Positions 6,454 through 11,289 of a DNA stretch of 11,289 bases are shown here, one piece after another. Every line of letters starts with the position of its first letter. Within the stretch, counting starts at the first letter, position 1. The position numbers and the translations under genes were made by a program. The DNA is from Syntrophaceae bacterium UBA2192. GTDB taxonomy: Bacteria > Desulfobacterota > Syntrophia > Syntrophales > UBA2192. The notes under the pieces are model-generated. The model saw only the letters and a list, made by a program, of their open reading frames with translations. It did no database searches and was not told the origin of the DNA. The stretch lies in contig DCVI01000047.1 in the NCBI GenBank assembly GCA_002327315.1, positions 1-11,289 of the forward strand, written 5' to 3'.

Positions 6454-6990
6454 TCACTTTCGGGTGTAGGTCATCTCCATCATCTTCTCTTCTTTGCCGC
6501 CCTTGCCGGTGCTGTACAATTCGAAAACCATGGTATTGTCATCCACTATTCGGGTCACGGAACGAAACTGCATGGGCCCCTGGACGACGTCGTCGTATCG
6601 GGCTGTCTGCATAATCGTCTTCCCGTCCGCGCCGGCCGTCCCTTCAAAATAAAGGATGGCGGTGCTCATGGTATCCATCCACGTCGACACATACTTCCCG
6701 GTATTGTTATCGTACCCGTTCAAGCCGATGCCGCTGAAGGGACTCCCCATCATATCGCCGGCAAACTCCTGCTGAAGAAAGCGACCGCCAAGGAGCATTT
6801 TCTGCTCGCTGGAGCCCATCCATTCCATGGGAGGTGTGTCGGGTCCCATCCACGACTTGGTCCGGGCGATCCAGCTTCCCGCCATGCTCGCCAGCAGCTT
6901 GTGGGGGGCTCCCGGGGTCCCGAGCTTCCTGTAGACTTCCATAGCCGCCTGCATGTCTATCTTGCCTTCCTGTTTCTTTTCTGCAGTCAT
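6454..6990 (-). CDS. DUF1579 family protein
   Basis: The 178-residue protein starts at 6990 with GGAGG seven or eight bases upstream. It shows the DUF1579 pattern: a helical N-terminus ending in KLLASMAGSWIARTKSW, then SSEQKMLLGGRFLQQEF and SPFSGIGLNGYDNNTGKYVSTWMDTMST, a central FEGTAGADGKTI, and a final EEKMMEMTYTRK. The family has a lipocalin-like beta-rich look and no known function that I can state. There is no signal peptide. It is the first gene of the leftward series DUF1579, Sec-rhodanese, VOC protein, with 41 bp to the rhodanese ATG. A 10-bp palindrome (7009-7018) sits just upstream of its ribosome site and could be an operator. Confidence 0.85.
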   Translation of the reverse strand: MTAEKKQEGKIDMQAAMEVYRKLGTPGAPHKLLASMAGSWIARTKSWMGPDTPPMEWMGSSEQKMLLGGRFLQQEFAGDMMGSPFSGIGLNGYDNNTGKYVSTWMDTMSTAILYFEGTAGADGKTIMQTARYDDVVQGPMQFRSVTRIVDDNTMVFELYSTGKGGKEEKMMEMTYTRK

Positions 6991-7008
6991 AACAAACCTC
7001 CTTGCTAT

Positions 7009-7018
7009 CGGTTAACCG
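7009..7018. promoter_or_regulatory. Palindrome upstream of the DUF1579 gene
   Basis: CGGTTAACCG is a perfect 10-bp palindrome 18 bases before the DUF1579 start. The GGTTAAC core recurs in this gap at 7140-7146 (inverted) and 7280-7286. It could be a binding site for an unidentified regulator. Confidence 0.3.
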
Positions 7019-7222
7019 GGAACTGCCTTGCTGTGCTCTGATGCGCCAGTGCGTCACGGCGTGGGGCCTGCGCATTTATTCCCGTTCACGGAACGGGGTC
7101 CTCTGCCTCAACTATATAACCTTAATGAAATTGGAGATTGTTAACCATCGGCGAATTACCCGACCGATCCGTCAAAATAGCTGACGGTATCTAAGGTACC
7201 GGATGATTGGGTGGATGAGGAT

Positions 7223-7251
7223 TTGATATTTCTTTCGCAATCGGGTATTGT
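7223..7251 (+). promoter_or_regulatory. Putative sigma70-like promoter for the leader and ACT gene
   Basis: TTGATA (7223-7228), a 17-base spacer and TATTGT (7246-7251) match the -35/-10 consensus at five and four of six positions. Transcription would start near 7258 and run into the structured leader described next. Confidence 0.4.
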
Positions 7252-7257
7252 TCTTCC

Positions 7258-7370
7258 AGTTTCAACTGTGTCGGCATCTGGTTAACGATCCAACGAACAA
7301 CCCCTGAACCGGAGGATGCCATGAAAGAAGCACATTAAACCCCGTCACTCGGAAGAGAGCGGGGTTTTTT
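7258..7370 (+). ncRNA. Candidate structured leader RNA / attenuator upstream of the ACT-domain gene
   Basis: The predicted transcript first folds GGCAT-CTGGTT (7273-7283) against AACCGG-AGG-ATGCC (7307-7320), eleven pairs with a 3-base bulge. This hairpin partly covers a GGAGG ribosome site (7311-7315) that serves a four-codon ORF, MKEAH (atg 7321, taa 7336-7338). The ORF stop overlaps the base of a rho-independent terminator. Hairpin, mini-ORF and terminator within 110 bases of a promoter resemble an attenuator or riboswitch, or a short independent RNA. The start point and the 3' limit are inferred. Confidence 0.35.
7337..7370 (+). terminator. Rho-independent terminator in the ACT-gene leader
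   Basis: AAACCCCG (7337-7344) pairs with CGGGGTTT (7360-7367). An inner CTC-GGAA-GAG adds a GNRA-type tip, and a run of Ts continues to 7370. It lies 75 bases ahead of the ACT-domain start codon, which suggests conditional termination or a separate short RNA. Confidence 0.75.
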
Positions 7371-7445
7371 ATTTCCGTGGTGAGGCAACAGGCGCGTCGA
7401 TTAAAATAAGGCAATCCCGATCGACCACAAAAGGAGGGACATGAC

Positions 7446-7844
7446 ATGGCCAAGGCAATTAAAGTGAAGCAGCTTTTTTTCTCACTGCCCAACAATGTTG
7501 GATTGCTGATGGAGATCACGGAGGCGCTCGCAAAAGCCAAAATCAACGTTGAAGCAATCTGCGCCTACGCATGGGAGGAGTTGAACGCATCGTTCATGAT
7601 GGTTACCGACAACAATACCAAGGCAAAGAAGGTGCTCTCCAGGATGGGGGCCAAGGTGGAACTGGAGGAAGTTCTTGCCCTGGAGGTGCCGAACAAAGTG
7701 GGCGAACTGCATAAAGCCACGAAGAAGATAGCCTTTGCCGGGATCGACATCTACTATCTGTACGGAAGCCCCGCGAAAGGGAAAATGACCCTTATTTTGA
7801 AGACGGAGAACGACAAAAAGGCCCTGAAAGCACTCGCAAAATGA
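7446..7844 (+). CDS. Tandem ACT-domain protein
   Basis: The 132-residue protein consists of two ACT domains and little else. The first is at about 5-70 (KVKQLFFSLPNNVGLLMEI, then ALAKAKINVEAICAYAWEE). The second is at about 77-132 (LALEVPNKVGELHKATKKI, then AFAGIDIYYLYGS). ACT domains bind amino acids or similar small ligands and usually regulate enzymes. Free-standing two-ACT proteins of this size are common in anaerobic delta-class bacteria, often near acyl-CoA ligases or amino-acid genes, but no such partner is in view. The start at 7446 has GGAGG eight bases upstream; the out-of-frame ATG at 7441 is discounted. It is preceded by a possible attenuator and followed eight bases later by a terminator, so it seems to be monocistronic. 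The ligand is unknown. Confidence 0.9.
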   Translation: MAKAIKVKQLFFSLPNNVGLLMEITEALAKAKINVEAICAYAWEELNASFMMVTDNNTKAKKVLSRMGAKVELEEVLALEVPNKVGELHKATKKIAFAGIDIYYLYGSPAKGKMTLILKTENDKKALKALAK

Positions 7845-7851
7845 AACGGAT

Positions 7852-7879
7852 AAACCCCCGGCCCGAAGCCGCGGTTTTT
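7852..7879 (+). terminator. Rho-independent terminator after the ACT-domain gene
   Basis: AAACC at the left and GGTTT at the right pair around an inner CGGC/GCCG stem with one mismatch zone, and five Ts follow (7875-7879). It begins eight bases after the ACT stop codon. Confidence 0.6.
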
Positions 7880-7908
7880 CAGGAAAAGGAACCCCGGGAG
7901 GGTGAAAG

Positions 7909-8106
7909 ATGAAAAAATTTCTCACCGGTGTTGTCTGTCTGGCGGCCATTGCGGCTGCTTCGATCGTCCTTTTACCCGCTGCTGCCGTAAAAATCGCGGT
8001 GCGATTGTCGAAGCCTCGGGATAAAGCAAAAAAGGACAGCCCCCGTGCAGTAGCGGACCCATCTTTCAGCAGATTGCTGACGGAAGCGCATAAAATACAC
8101 GGTTGA
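7909..8106 (+). CDS. Small single-pass membrane or secreted protein, unknown
   Basis: The 65-residue ORF starts at 7909 after GGGAGGGTGAAAG, a strong ribosome site. Residues 4-30 are hydrophobic (FLTGVVCLAAIAAASIVLL and on), forming a signal peptide or membrane anchor. The rest is basic, with a KPRDKAKKD stretch. No cleavage site is obvious after AAA. It is not recognised as a member of a family I can name. The good ribosome site and the N-terminal design support it as real. It lies 58 bp before the next gene and could share its transcript; the terminator at 7852-7879 separates it from the ACT gene. Confidence 0.55.
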   Translation: MKKFLTGVVCLAAIAAASIVLLPAAAVKIAVRLSKPRDKAKKDSPRAVADPSFSRLLTEAHKIHG

Positions 8107-8164
8107 ATGCGGTTCTCAAAATTGCTCAATGCATCGCTTCCGCGAAAAGAAGAAGGGGGACCTC

Positions 8165-8602
8165 ATGAGGGGTAGACGATCATTCATCGCCGTTGTCGTT
8201 CTTGCCGTCATTCTGATCGCCGGATTCCCGGGCAATGCACCGGGGGCGGAGTGGGTCTATTTCGCCACGACGGCAAAAGGGACCCATTATTACGACAGGG
8301 AAACCGTGAAGAAAACGAATACGACGGTCAGCGTGTGTGAAAAGACCATCTACAGCGAGGATGGAAAACGACACGAGGATAAATTTCTCCGCGGGACCGG
8401 GGAGTACAAGGGACAGGCTCTGGACCATGTCATCACCGTGAGCGAATTCAATTGCAAGGGGGCCAAGGCAAGAAGCCTCTCCATGGTGATTTACGATATC
8501 GACGGAAAGCGCGTCGCAGGAAGCCCGGCAGGGGGTTTCCCATGGAGGGATCTTGCTCCAGGCACCCTGCATGAACGGCTCTCTCAACAGGTCTGCAAAT
8601 AG
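8165..8602 (+). CDS. Exported surface-adhesin E-like protein
   Basis: The 145-residue protein begins at the ATG at 8165 with AAGGGGGA upstream; the longer start at 8129 only adds a charged stretch before the signal. The signal peptide (RSFIAVVVLAVILIAGFPG, then APGA before EWVYF) sends it out of the cytoplasm. The mature part has W-YFATT-KGTHYYDRETV, a V-V-KTIYSEDG strand pair, a central EFNCKGAKARSLSMVIYD and a final QVCK, so it has a likely disulfide. This layout matches short adhesin-E-like (PF16747-type) proteins frequent in Geobacter and relatives, whose roles are mostly unknown. A strong terminator follows 44 bases after the stop, ending the rightward transcription unit. Confidence 0.7.
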   Translation: MRGRRSFIAVVVLAVILIAGFPGNAPGAEWVYFATTAKGTHYYDRETVKKTNTTVSVCEKTIYSEDGKRHEDKFLRGTGEYKGQALDHVITVSEFNCKGAKARSLSMVIYDIDGKRVAGSPAGGFPWRDLAPGTLHERLSQQVCK

Positions 8603-8646
8603 GTATTGATTGCATCTGGTCAATAACGTCGGATTGCCCGCCAAGA

Positions 8647-8684
8647 AAAAGGGACAGCCTGCGCTTTGCAGCTGTCCCTTTTCT
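8647..8684 (+). terminator. Strong rho-independent terminator, likely bidirectional
   Basis: AAAAGGGACAGC (8647-8658) and GCTGTCCCTTTT (8671-8682) are perfect complements around a 12-base loop. They are flanked by As on the left and Ts on the right, so the element can work in both directions. It closes the adhesin-E-like gene. Confidence 0.88.
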
Positions 8685-8720
8685 TTGGGCTTTTCGTGGC
8701 TGTCGAGTAGCGGGATCATT

Positions 8721-8844
8721 CACCCTCACACCGACCCTCTCCAGCGAGAGGAAGGAATCTGCCACCCTCACCCTTGCCCTTTCCTGCTAGTGGAAATGGA
8801 TCGTCCCCCTCACCTCGATCCTCTCCCGCGGAGGGGAGAGGAAG
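8721..8844. repeat. Three degenerate copies of a GC-rich hairpin repeat
   Basis: Units at about 8721-8753, 8763-8799 and 8804-8844 share the pattern CCCTCACC, a short spacer, CCTCTCCC, a short loop and GGGAGAGG. The third is best preserved, with CCTCTCCC (8820-8827) and GGGAGAGG (8834-8841) as perfect arms. The second has lost most of the hairpin. Repeats of this look are scattered between genes in many proteobacterial genomes as REP-like elements. Confidence 0.7.
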
Positions 8845-8912
8845 CCTGAAAGGAAGGGGTTCTCCATAGGGATAGGGAGATCAGGGTAGTGATTTTCAAG
8901 AGGCGCCCCCGG

Positions 8913-9098
8913 TCATGACTGTAAGGCAGCGTTTTCCTTCTCCCGCTTTTCCTCTTCCCATTTGACCGGGATATTACAGCCGGGACAATATCCCGAATGA
9001 TATTTGGCCATCTCGGCGGCAGTACCGCTGACAGGTACCCCCTTATACGGGCATCCTGGTTTGTGGCCTGCGGTATCTTTCCATTTCGTCATTTCCAT
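8913..9098 (-). CDS. Small Cys/His-containing protein, unknown
   Basis: The 61-residue ORF starts at 9098 (MEMTKWKD); an ATG at 9092 is also possible. GGAG and GAGAAG lie upstream. It contains GHKPGCPYKG and YHSGYCPGCNIPV, placing three cysteines and two histidines in positions that could hold one zinc ion, and ends in a charged EEEKREKENAA helix. No family is recognised. The spaced C and CPGC elements make it look like a real small metal-binding protein rather than noise. It is convergent with the gene at 8165-8602, and no neighbour informs its role. Confidence 0.5.
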   Translation of the reverse strand: MEMTKWKDTAGHKPGCPYKGVPVSGTAAEMAKYHSGYCPGCNIPVKWEEEKREKENAALQS

Positions 9099-9275
9099 GA
9101 TCTTCTCATCTCCTCGATGGGGTTCCATCGCTTGTCTCCAGATTTTCAGTATGATGCTCTACGTTAACATGTCGGGGTTCACTGAACAACATAAATAAGG
9201 AGACGGCACACCTGATCCATATCGCCGCGGGAAAGACCACGGATACGGAGGCAGCCACAGCGTTGCGGCTGCTCC
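9099..9275. other. Short intergenic region downstream of the HNH gene
   Basis: No gene is called in these 177 bases. The right end carries the stem of the 9247-9284 terminator. Open frames crossing it belong to shadow frames of the HNH gene. Confidence 0.5.
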
Positions 9276-9284
9276 TTATTTTTT
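9247..9284 (+). terminator. Rightward-facing terminator at the HNH 3' end
   Basis: GGAGGCAGCC (9247-9256) pairs with GGCTGCTCC (9267-9275), with one unpaired base, and TTATTTTTT follows. The T-run is on the plus strand, so it stops rightward transcription from entering the HNH/kinase unit in antisense. Its T-run overlaps the HNH stop codon region. No T-run exists in the leftward direction. Confidence 0.55.
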
Positions 9285-9575
9285 GGGCTTTTCGTGCCGG
9301 TCGATGTACTCGGGGGGCTTGCGGCGGACCCAGCGGATGAACTTGGCGATCTCGGGGTGGGCCCGCACAGCCTCGGGTGCGCCGTAATCGCAGGCAAGCT
9401 CTTTCGGTGTGAAGACGCTGTGAAGCTTCAGGTGGCACACGACGTGAATGGCCTCGGAAGCGCGGCCGCCCCTCGATTTCGGCAGCCAGTGATGCCGGTC
9501 GGCGCCCGGGCCCTCGACAATGGGCCTGCCGCACACGGGACAGAGCTCGTTTTCTTTCGTAATGCCTGCTTTCAT
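9276..9575 (-). CDS. Short HNH endonuclease-like protein
   Basis: The 99-residue protein has an N-terminal CPVC knuckle (C12, C15), the HNH beta-hairpin DRHHWLPKSRGG (27-37 region, H28/H29), and a metal-binding HVVCHLKLHS (44-53). A conserved-looking tail (PEIAKFIRWVRRKPPEY) follows. Small free-standing HNH proteins of this kind are widespread; they may cut DNA, but cellular roles are generally unknown. The start is 12 bases after the kinase stop with no clear ribosome site, so its translation probably depends on the upstream gene. The GGGG-CATAA-CCCC sequence at the junction can form a small hairpin. Its presence behind a sugar-acid kinase is probably not functional linkage. Confidence 0.8.
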   Translation of the reverse strand: MKAGITKENELCPVCGRPIVEGPGADRHHWLPKSRGGRASEAIHVVCHLKLHSVFTPKELACDYGAPEAVRAHPEIAKFIRWVRRKPPEYIDRHEKPKK

Positions 9576-9587
9576 TGCTGACGGGGG

Positions 9588-10991
9588 TTATGCCCCAGTT
9601 CTCAAGGCCTGGACTACATCGGTCATCGAGGTCTCCGTCCCCACGTTTCCCGGGAAGACGATATAGCTCATCCCCGGAAATCGCGAGCCCTCGCCCAGGC
9701 GCCAGACGGGGACGCCCGGGATGATCTGCCCCATGACGACGGCCCTCTGCGCGCCCAGGGCCTTTGCGGCGATATCATGGGACGTGATGCCCCCCTTGGC
9801 CAGCACGTAGCGAGGCGCGGCCTGAATCCCCAGCACGATCTCGATGAGGGCTGCCGCCACGTCGGCCTGGATCCGGATGCTCTCCTCGGCCGTGGCCCCC
9901 GTCACCAGGTCGCGGCTCGTGTAAATCACCGTGTCGCGGCGCGCCCCAACCGACCGGTTCGCCTCCCCCATCGCCCGTTCGATCTCGATATTTCCGTCCC
10001 CGGAGAGCAGACGCTTGACGTCCAGCTCGACGCCGTGAACATCGGCATGCTTCAGCAGATGGGCAAGCTGACGCGACGACATGGGAACAAAGGAGCCGAC
10101 GACGATCAGGCCGCAGCCGCTTTGCGGTGAGGCGAAATCCCCCGCGCCCAGCAACGGGCGAGGCGCAAGGCCAATGAGCGCGGGGATGATGGCCGCGGCC
10201 GTCCGGAAGAGAAACCGTTTTCCCCGCTCCATGGCACCGTAGACGGCCAGCGCAACGACGTCCATATCGCTTCGTTCGCAGGCATTGACGACGCAGAAGC
10301 TGCCGTCGCGGCAACCCGCAAGCTTTTCCGCAACAGTCTCCGGCCCTCCCCTGCGGATGTCCTCAAGCGTGATGGAGCAGACATCCTCGCGGGCGACGGC
10401 GCCTCCCATCTTCTCGCGGATGTAATCTTTCAGGTTCGATGAGGCAAAGCCGAAGGAGGGGTCCTTCGCGTAGGGGGTCTCGGCCGCCGGGACCAGCAGG
10501 TCGCCCTCCTTCACATAGTGGACATCATCGATCGTGAACCGTCCCCCTTCGAAAAAGGCGGGGATGCAGAGCTTCACCGCATTCTCCCAGCCGAAAACGG
10601 CGGTGAGCGTCTCGATCTCTGCCCGGAAGTGGCCTCGCAGGGTCGAGTCGCTGCGGCTGATGACCATGAAACGCCGGCCTGTCGAAGAGGCGGCTTTCGC
10701 GATGTTGCGGGCCACCTCGCGGTTCAGCTCGATGGCCTCCCGCGCGGGCAGGCTCCTGGAGTTGGTGAGGATAAAGAAGCAGGGGCTGCGTTCGAACTCT
10801 GCCCTAAGGGCCTCCACGGGCCAGGCCGTCAGGATGGGGATGTCATGGACCGTCTGGCAGCCCGTCGGATCGTCGTCCATGACGATGAGCGTCGAGTCTG
10901 CCCTCGCGAATGCCTCCCCGATTGCGGGAAGGAGGTTTTCCTTCCAGGGGGGCGGTAGGCTTCGCAAGGTTTTAGTGTAGGGCAACCGCAT
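9588..10991 (-). CDS. Four-carbon acid sugar kinase family protein (DUF1537)
   Basis: The 467-residue protein has the N-terminal substrate domain with MDDDPTGCQTVHDIP, NSRSLP, ISRSDSTLRGHF and IPAFFEGGRFTIDDVHYV. It also has the C-terminal nucleotide domain with VVGSF, LAKGGITSHDIA and FPGNVGTE. This order defines the OtnK/DtnK-like kinases, which use ATP to phosphorylate four-carbon sugar acids such as threonate, erythronate or 3-oxotetronate. The exact substrate cannot be read from the sequence. The ATG at 10991 is preferred because MRLPYTKTLRSLPPPW matches the family N-terminus. A GTG at 11021 adds ten residues and lies in a tandem repeat. The cyclase-family gene lies 58 bp upstream and the HNH gene 12 bp downstream, all on one strand. 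No aldolase or dehydrogenase partner is visible within the window. Confidence 0.88.
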   Translation of the reverse strand: MRLPYTKTLRSLPPPWKENLLPAIGEAFARADSTLIVMDDDPTGCQTVHDIPILTAWPVEALRAEFERSPCFFILTNSRSLPAREAIELNREVARNIAKAASSTGRRFMVISRSDSTLRGHFRAEIETLTAVFGWENAVKLCIPAFFEGGRFTIDDVHYVKEGDLLVPAAETPYAKDPSFGFASSNLKDYIREKMGGAVAREDVCSITLEDIRRGGPETVAEKLAGCRDGSFCVVNACERSDMDVVALAVYGAMERGKRFLFRTAAAIIPALIGLAPRPLLGAGDFASPQSGCGLIVVGSFVPMSSRQLAHLLKHADVHGVELDVKRLLSGDGNIEIERAMGEANRSVGARRDTVIYTSRDLVTGATAEESIRIQADVAAALIEIVLGIQAAPRYVLAKGGITSHDIAAKALGAQRAVVMGQIIPGVPVWRLGEGSRFPGMSYIVFPGNVGTETSMTDVVQALRTGA

Positions 10992-11011
10992 CGGTCTTCG
11001 ACCCTTCTGCG

Positions 11012-11046
11012 ACTCAGGCACTCAGGCACTTATTCACTCAGACACT
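11012..11046. repeat. Short tandem repeat between the cyclase and kinase genes
   Basis: ACTCAGGC occurs twice in tandem plus a partial copy (11012-11030). A degenerate third, ACTCAGAC, follows at 11036-11043. It lies just upstream of the kinase start and contains the alternative GTG. Confidence 0.55.
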
Positions 11047-11049
11047 TCT

Positions 11050-11289
11050 TTATTCTTCTATGGCGATGACCCTGGCCGGAGCGCCGTCGCCGCCTTCGAT
11101 CTTGAGAGGCAGGGCGATGACCTTCACCTTCGGTTTCCGGATCTCTTCCAGGTTGCAGAGACCCTCGACAAGGACGATGTCGCCGCCAAGCAAAATCCGG
11201 TGGACGGCCTGCAGCTCCTGCCGGTCCGTCAGGATGGCCACGGAGGGCGGCTCGACGCCGATGAGCTTGACCTTCTTCTCGACGCACCA
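11050..11289 (-). CDS. Cyclase family protein (kynurenine formamidase-like), 3' part
   Basis: The frame is open from the window edge to TAA at 11050-11052, giving the last 79 residues of a family usually 200-260 long. The visible part reads KLIGVEPPSV, an HRILLGGDIVLVEGLCNL segment, and KVIALPLKIEGGDGAPARVIAIEE. This is the standard C-terminal end of PF04199 metal-dependent hydrolases, including the IGVD-PSV and ALPLKI-G-DG-P-R motifs. Members hydrolyse formamides, cyclic amides or lactones; the HxGTH metal site should lie outside the window. The gene runs into the four-carbon acid kinase (58 bp gap), so it may supply that kinase with an opened sugar-acid lactone or serve the same pathway; this is inference. 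Confidence 0.85.
   Translation of the reverse strand, partial: WCVEKKVKLIGVEPPSVAILTDRQELQAVHRILLGGDIVLVEGLCNLEEIRKPKVKVIALPLKIEGGDGAPARVIAIEE

Larger units (their letters stand above)
6991..7445. other. Divergent regulatory region between DUF1579 and the ACT-domain gene
   Basis: This gap of about 455 bases has no protein-coding gene of normal size. From left to right it holds the 7009-7018 palindrome, a perfect 7-bp hairpin CCCGTTC-ACG-GAACGGG (7081-7097) without a T-run, the rightward promoter at 7223-7251, a structured leader with a terminator, and the ribosome site of the ACT gene. A further inverted repeat, GTCGAT (7396-7401) and ATCGAC (7420-7425), precedes that ribosome site. The leftward promoter for DUF1579 was not identified with confidence. 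Confidence 0.5.
8603..8912. other. Intergenic region between two convergent genes
   Basis: This gap of about 310 bases contains the terminator at 8647-8684 and the three-unit hairpin repeat at 8721-8844. Nothing else is recognised; the remaining 68 bases hold no site I can support. Confidence 0.6.

Noticed and set aside
6098..6457. Rhodanese gene ending at the UGA as a complete 100-odd-residue protein
   Set aside because: It would end just before the catalytic residue, while the same frame continues with a complete family C-terminus, so a stop there makes no functional sense.
7081..7097. Perfect hairpin CCCGTTC-ACG-GAACGGG as a terminator
   Set aside because: It has no T-run on either side, so it is kept only as an unexplained palindrome in the gap description.
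8721..8844. CRISPR array
   Set aside because: The units are degenerate, are themselves hairpins, and lack uniform spacers and nearby cas genes.
9106..9534. 142-residue minus-strand ORF overlapping the HNH gene
   Set aside because: It is Arg/Pro-rich, lacks domain features and is a shadow of the HNH frame.
10106..10980. Open frames on both strands inside the kinase gene
   Set aside because: They are typical long shadow ORFs of high-GC coding DNA with no conserved motifs.

Overview
The window looks like chromosomal DNA from a Gram-negative bacterium. The best guess is the former Deltaproteobacteria (Desulfobacterota, perhaps a Syntrophales-like lineage). The reasons are a two-ACT-domain protein, a DUF3313 protein, an E. 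coli-type cyclopropane synthase paired with a DHCR24-like flavoprotein, and a probable selenoprotein. This assignment comes from recall of family distributions and is not proven by the sequence.

Layout. 1-274 (-) is the 5' part of a MarR regulator, with its promoter and an embedded operator-like palindrome upstream. 697-1340 (+) is a secreted DUF3313 protein broken by a one-base frameshift in a G run. Its 3' end runs into an AT-richer PlsC-type acyltransferase (1303-2025, -). 2191-4787 (-) is a tight two-gene unit: a cyclopropane/methylene fatty-acid synthase (cfa type), then an FAD oxidoreductase overlapping it by one base. This pair resembles the bfaB/bfaA (tmsB/tmsA) pair that makes 10-methyl fatty acids, and the acyltransferase lies 165 bp downstream on the same strand.

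4788-5350 is gene-poor. 5351-6990 (-) holds three genes read leftward: a DUF1579 protein, an exported rhodanese-like protein, and a PhnB-type VOC protein. The rhodanese gene has an in-frame UGA exactly at the catalytic cysteine. Downstream of it, in phase, come 41 more well-matched rhodanese codons and a stem-loop with a GGU-starting loop at the spacing expected of a bacterial SECIS. It is therefore read as a probable selenoprotein, 5972-6412, and is the most striking object in the window.

6991-7445 is a divergent control region with a rightward promoter and a structured leader ending in a terminator ahead of a tandem ACT-domain protein (7446-7844). Two small secreted or membrane proteins follow (7909-8106 and 8165-8602, the second adhesin-E-like). 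A strong terminator and three degenerate copies of a GC-rich hairpin repeat come next (8721-8844).

The right end is all on the minus strand: a small Cys-containing protein (8913-9098), a short HNH protein (9276-9575), a four-carbon acid sugar kinase (9588-10991) and the 3' part of a cyclase-family hydrolase (11050-11289). The cyclase, kinase and HNH genes are closely spaced and probably co-transcribed; the first two suggest catabolism of small sugar acids or related lactones or amides.
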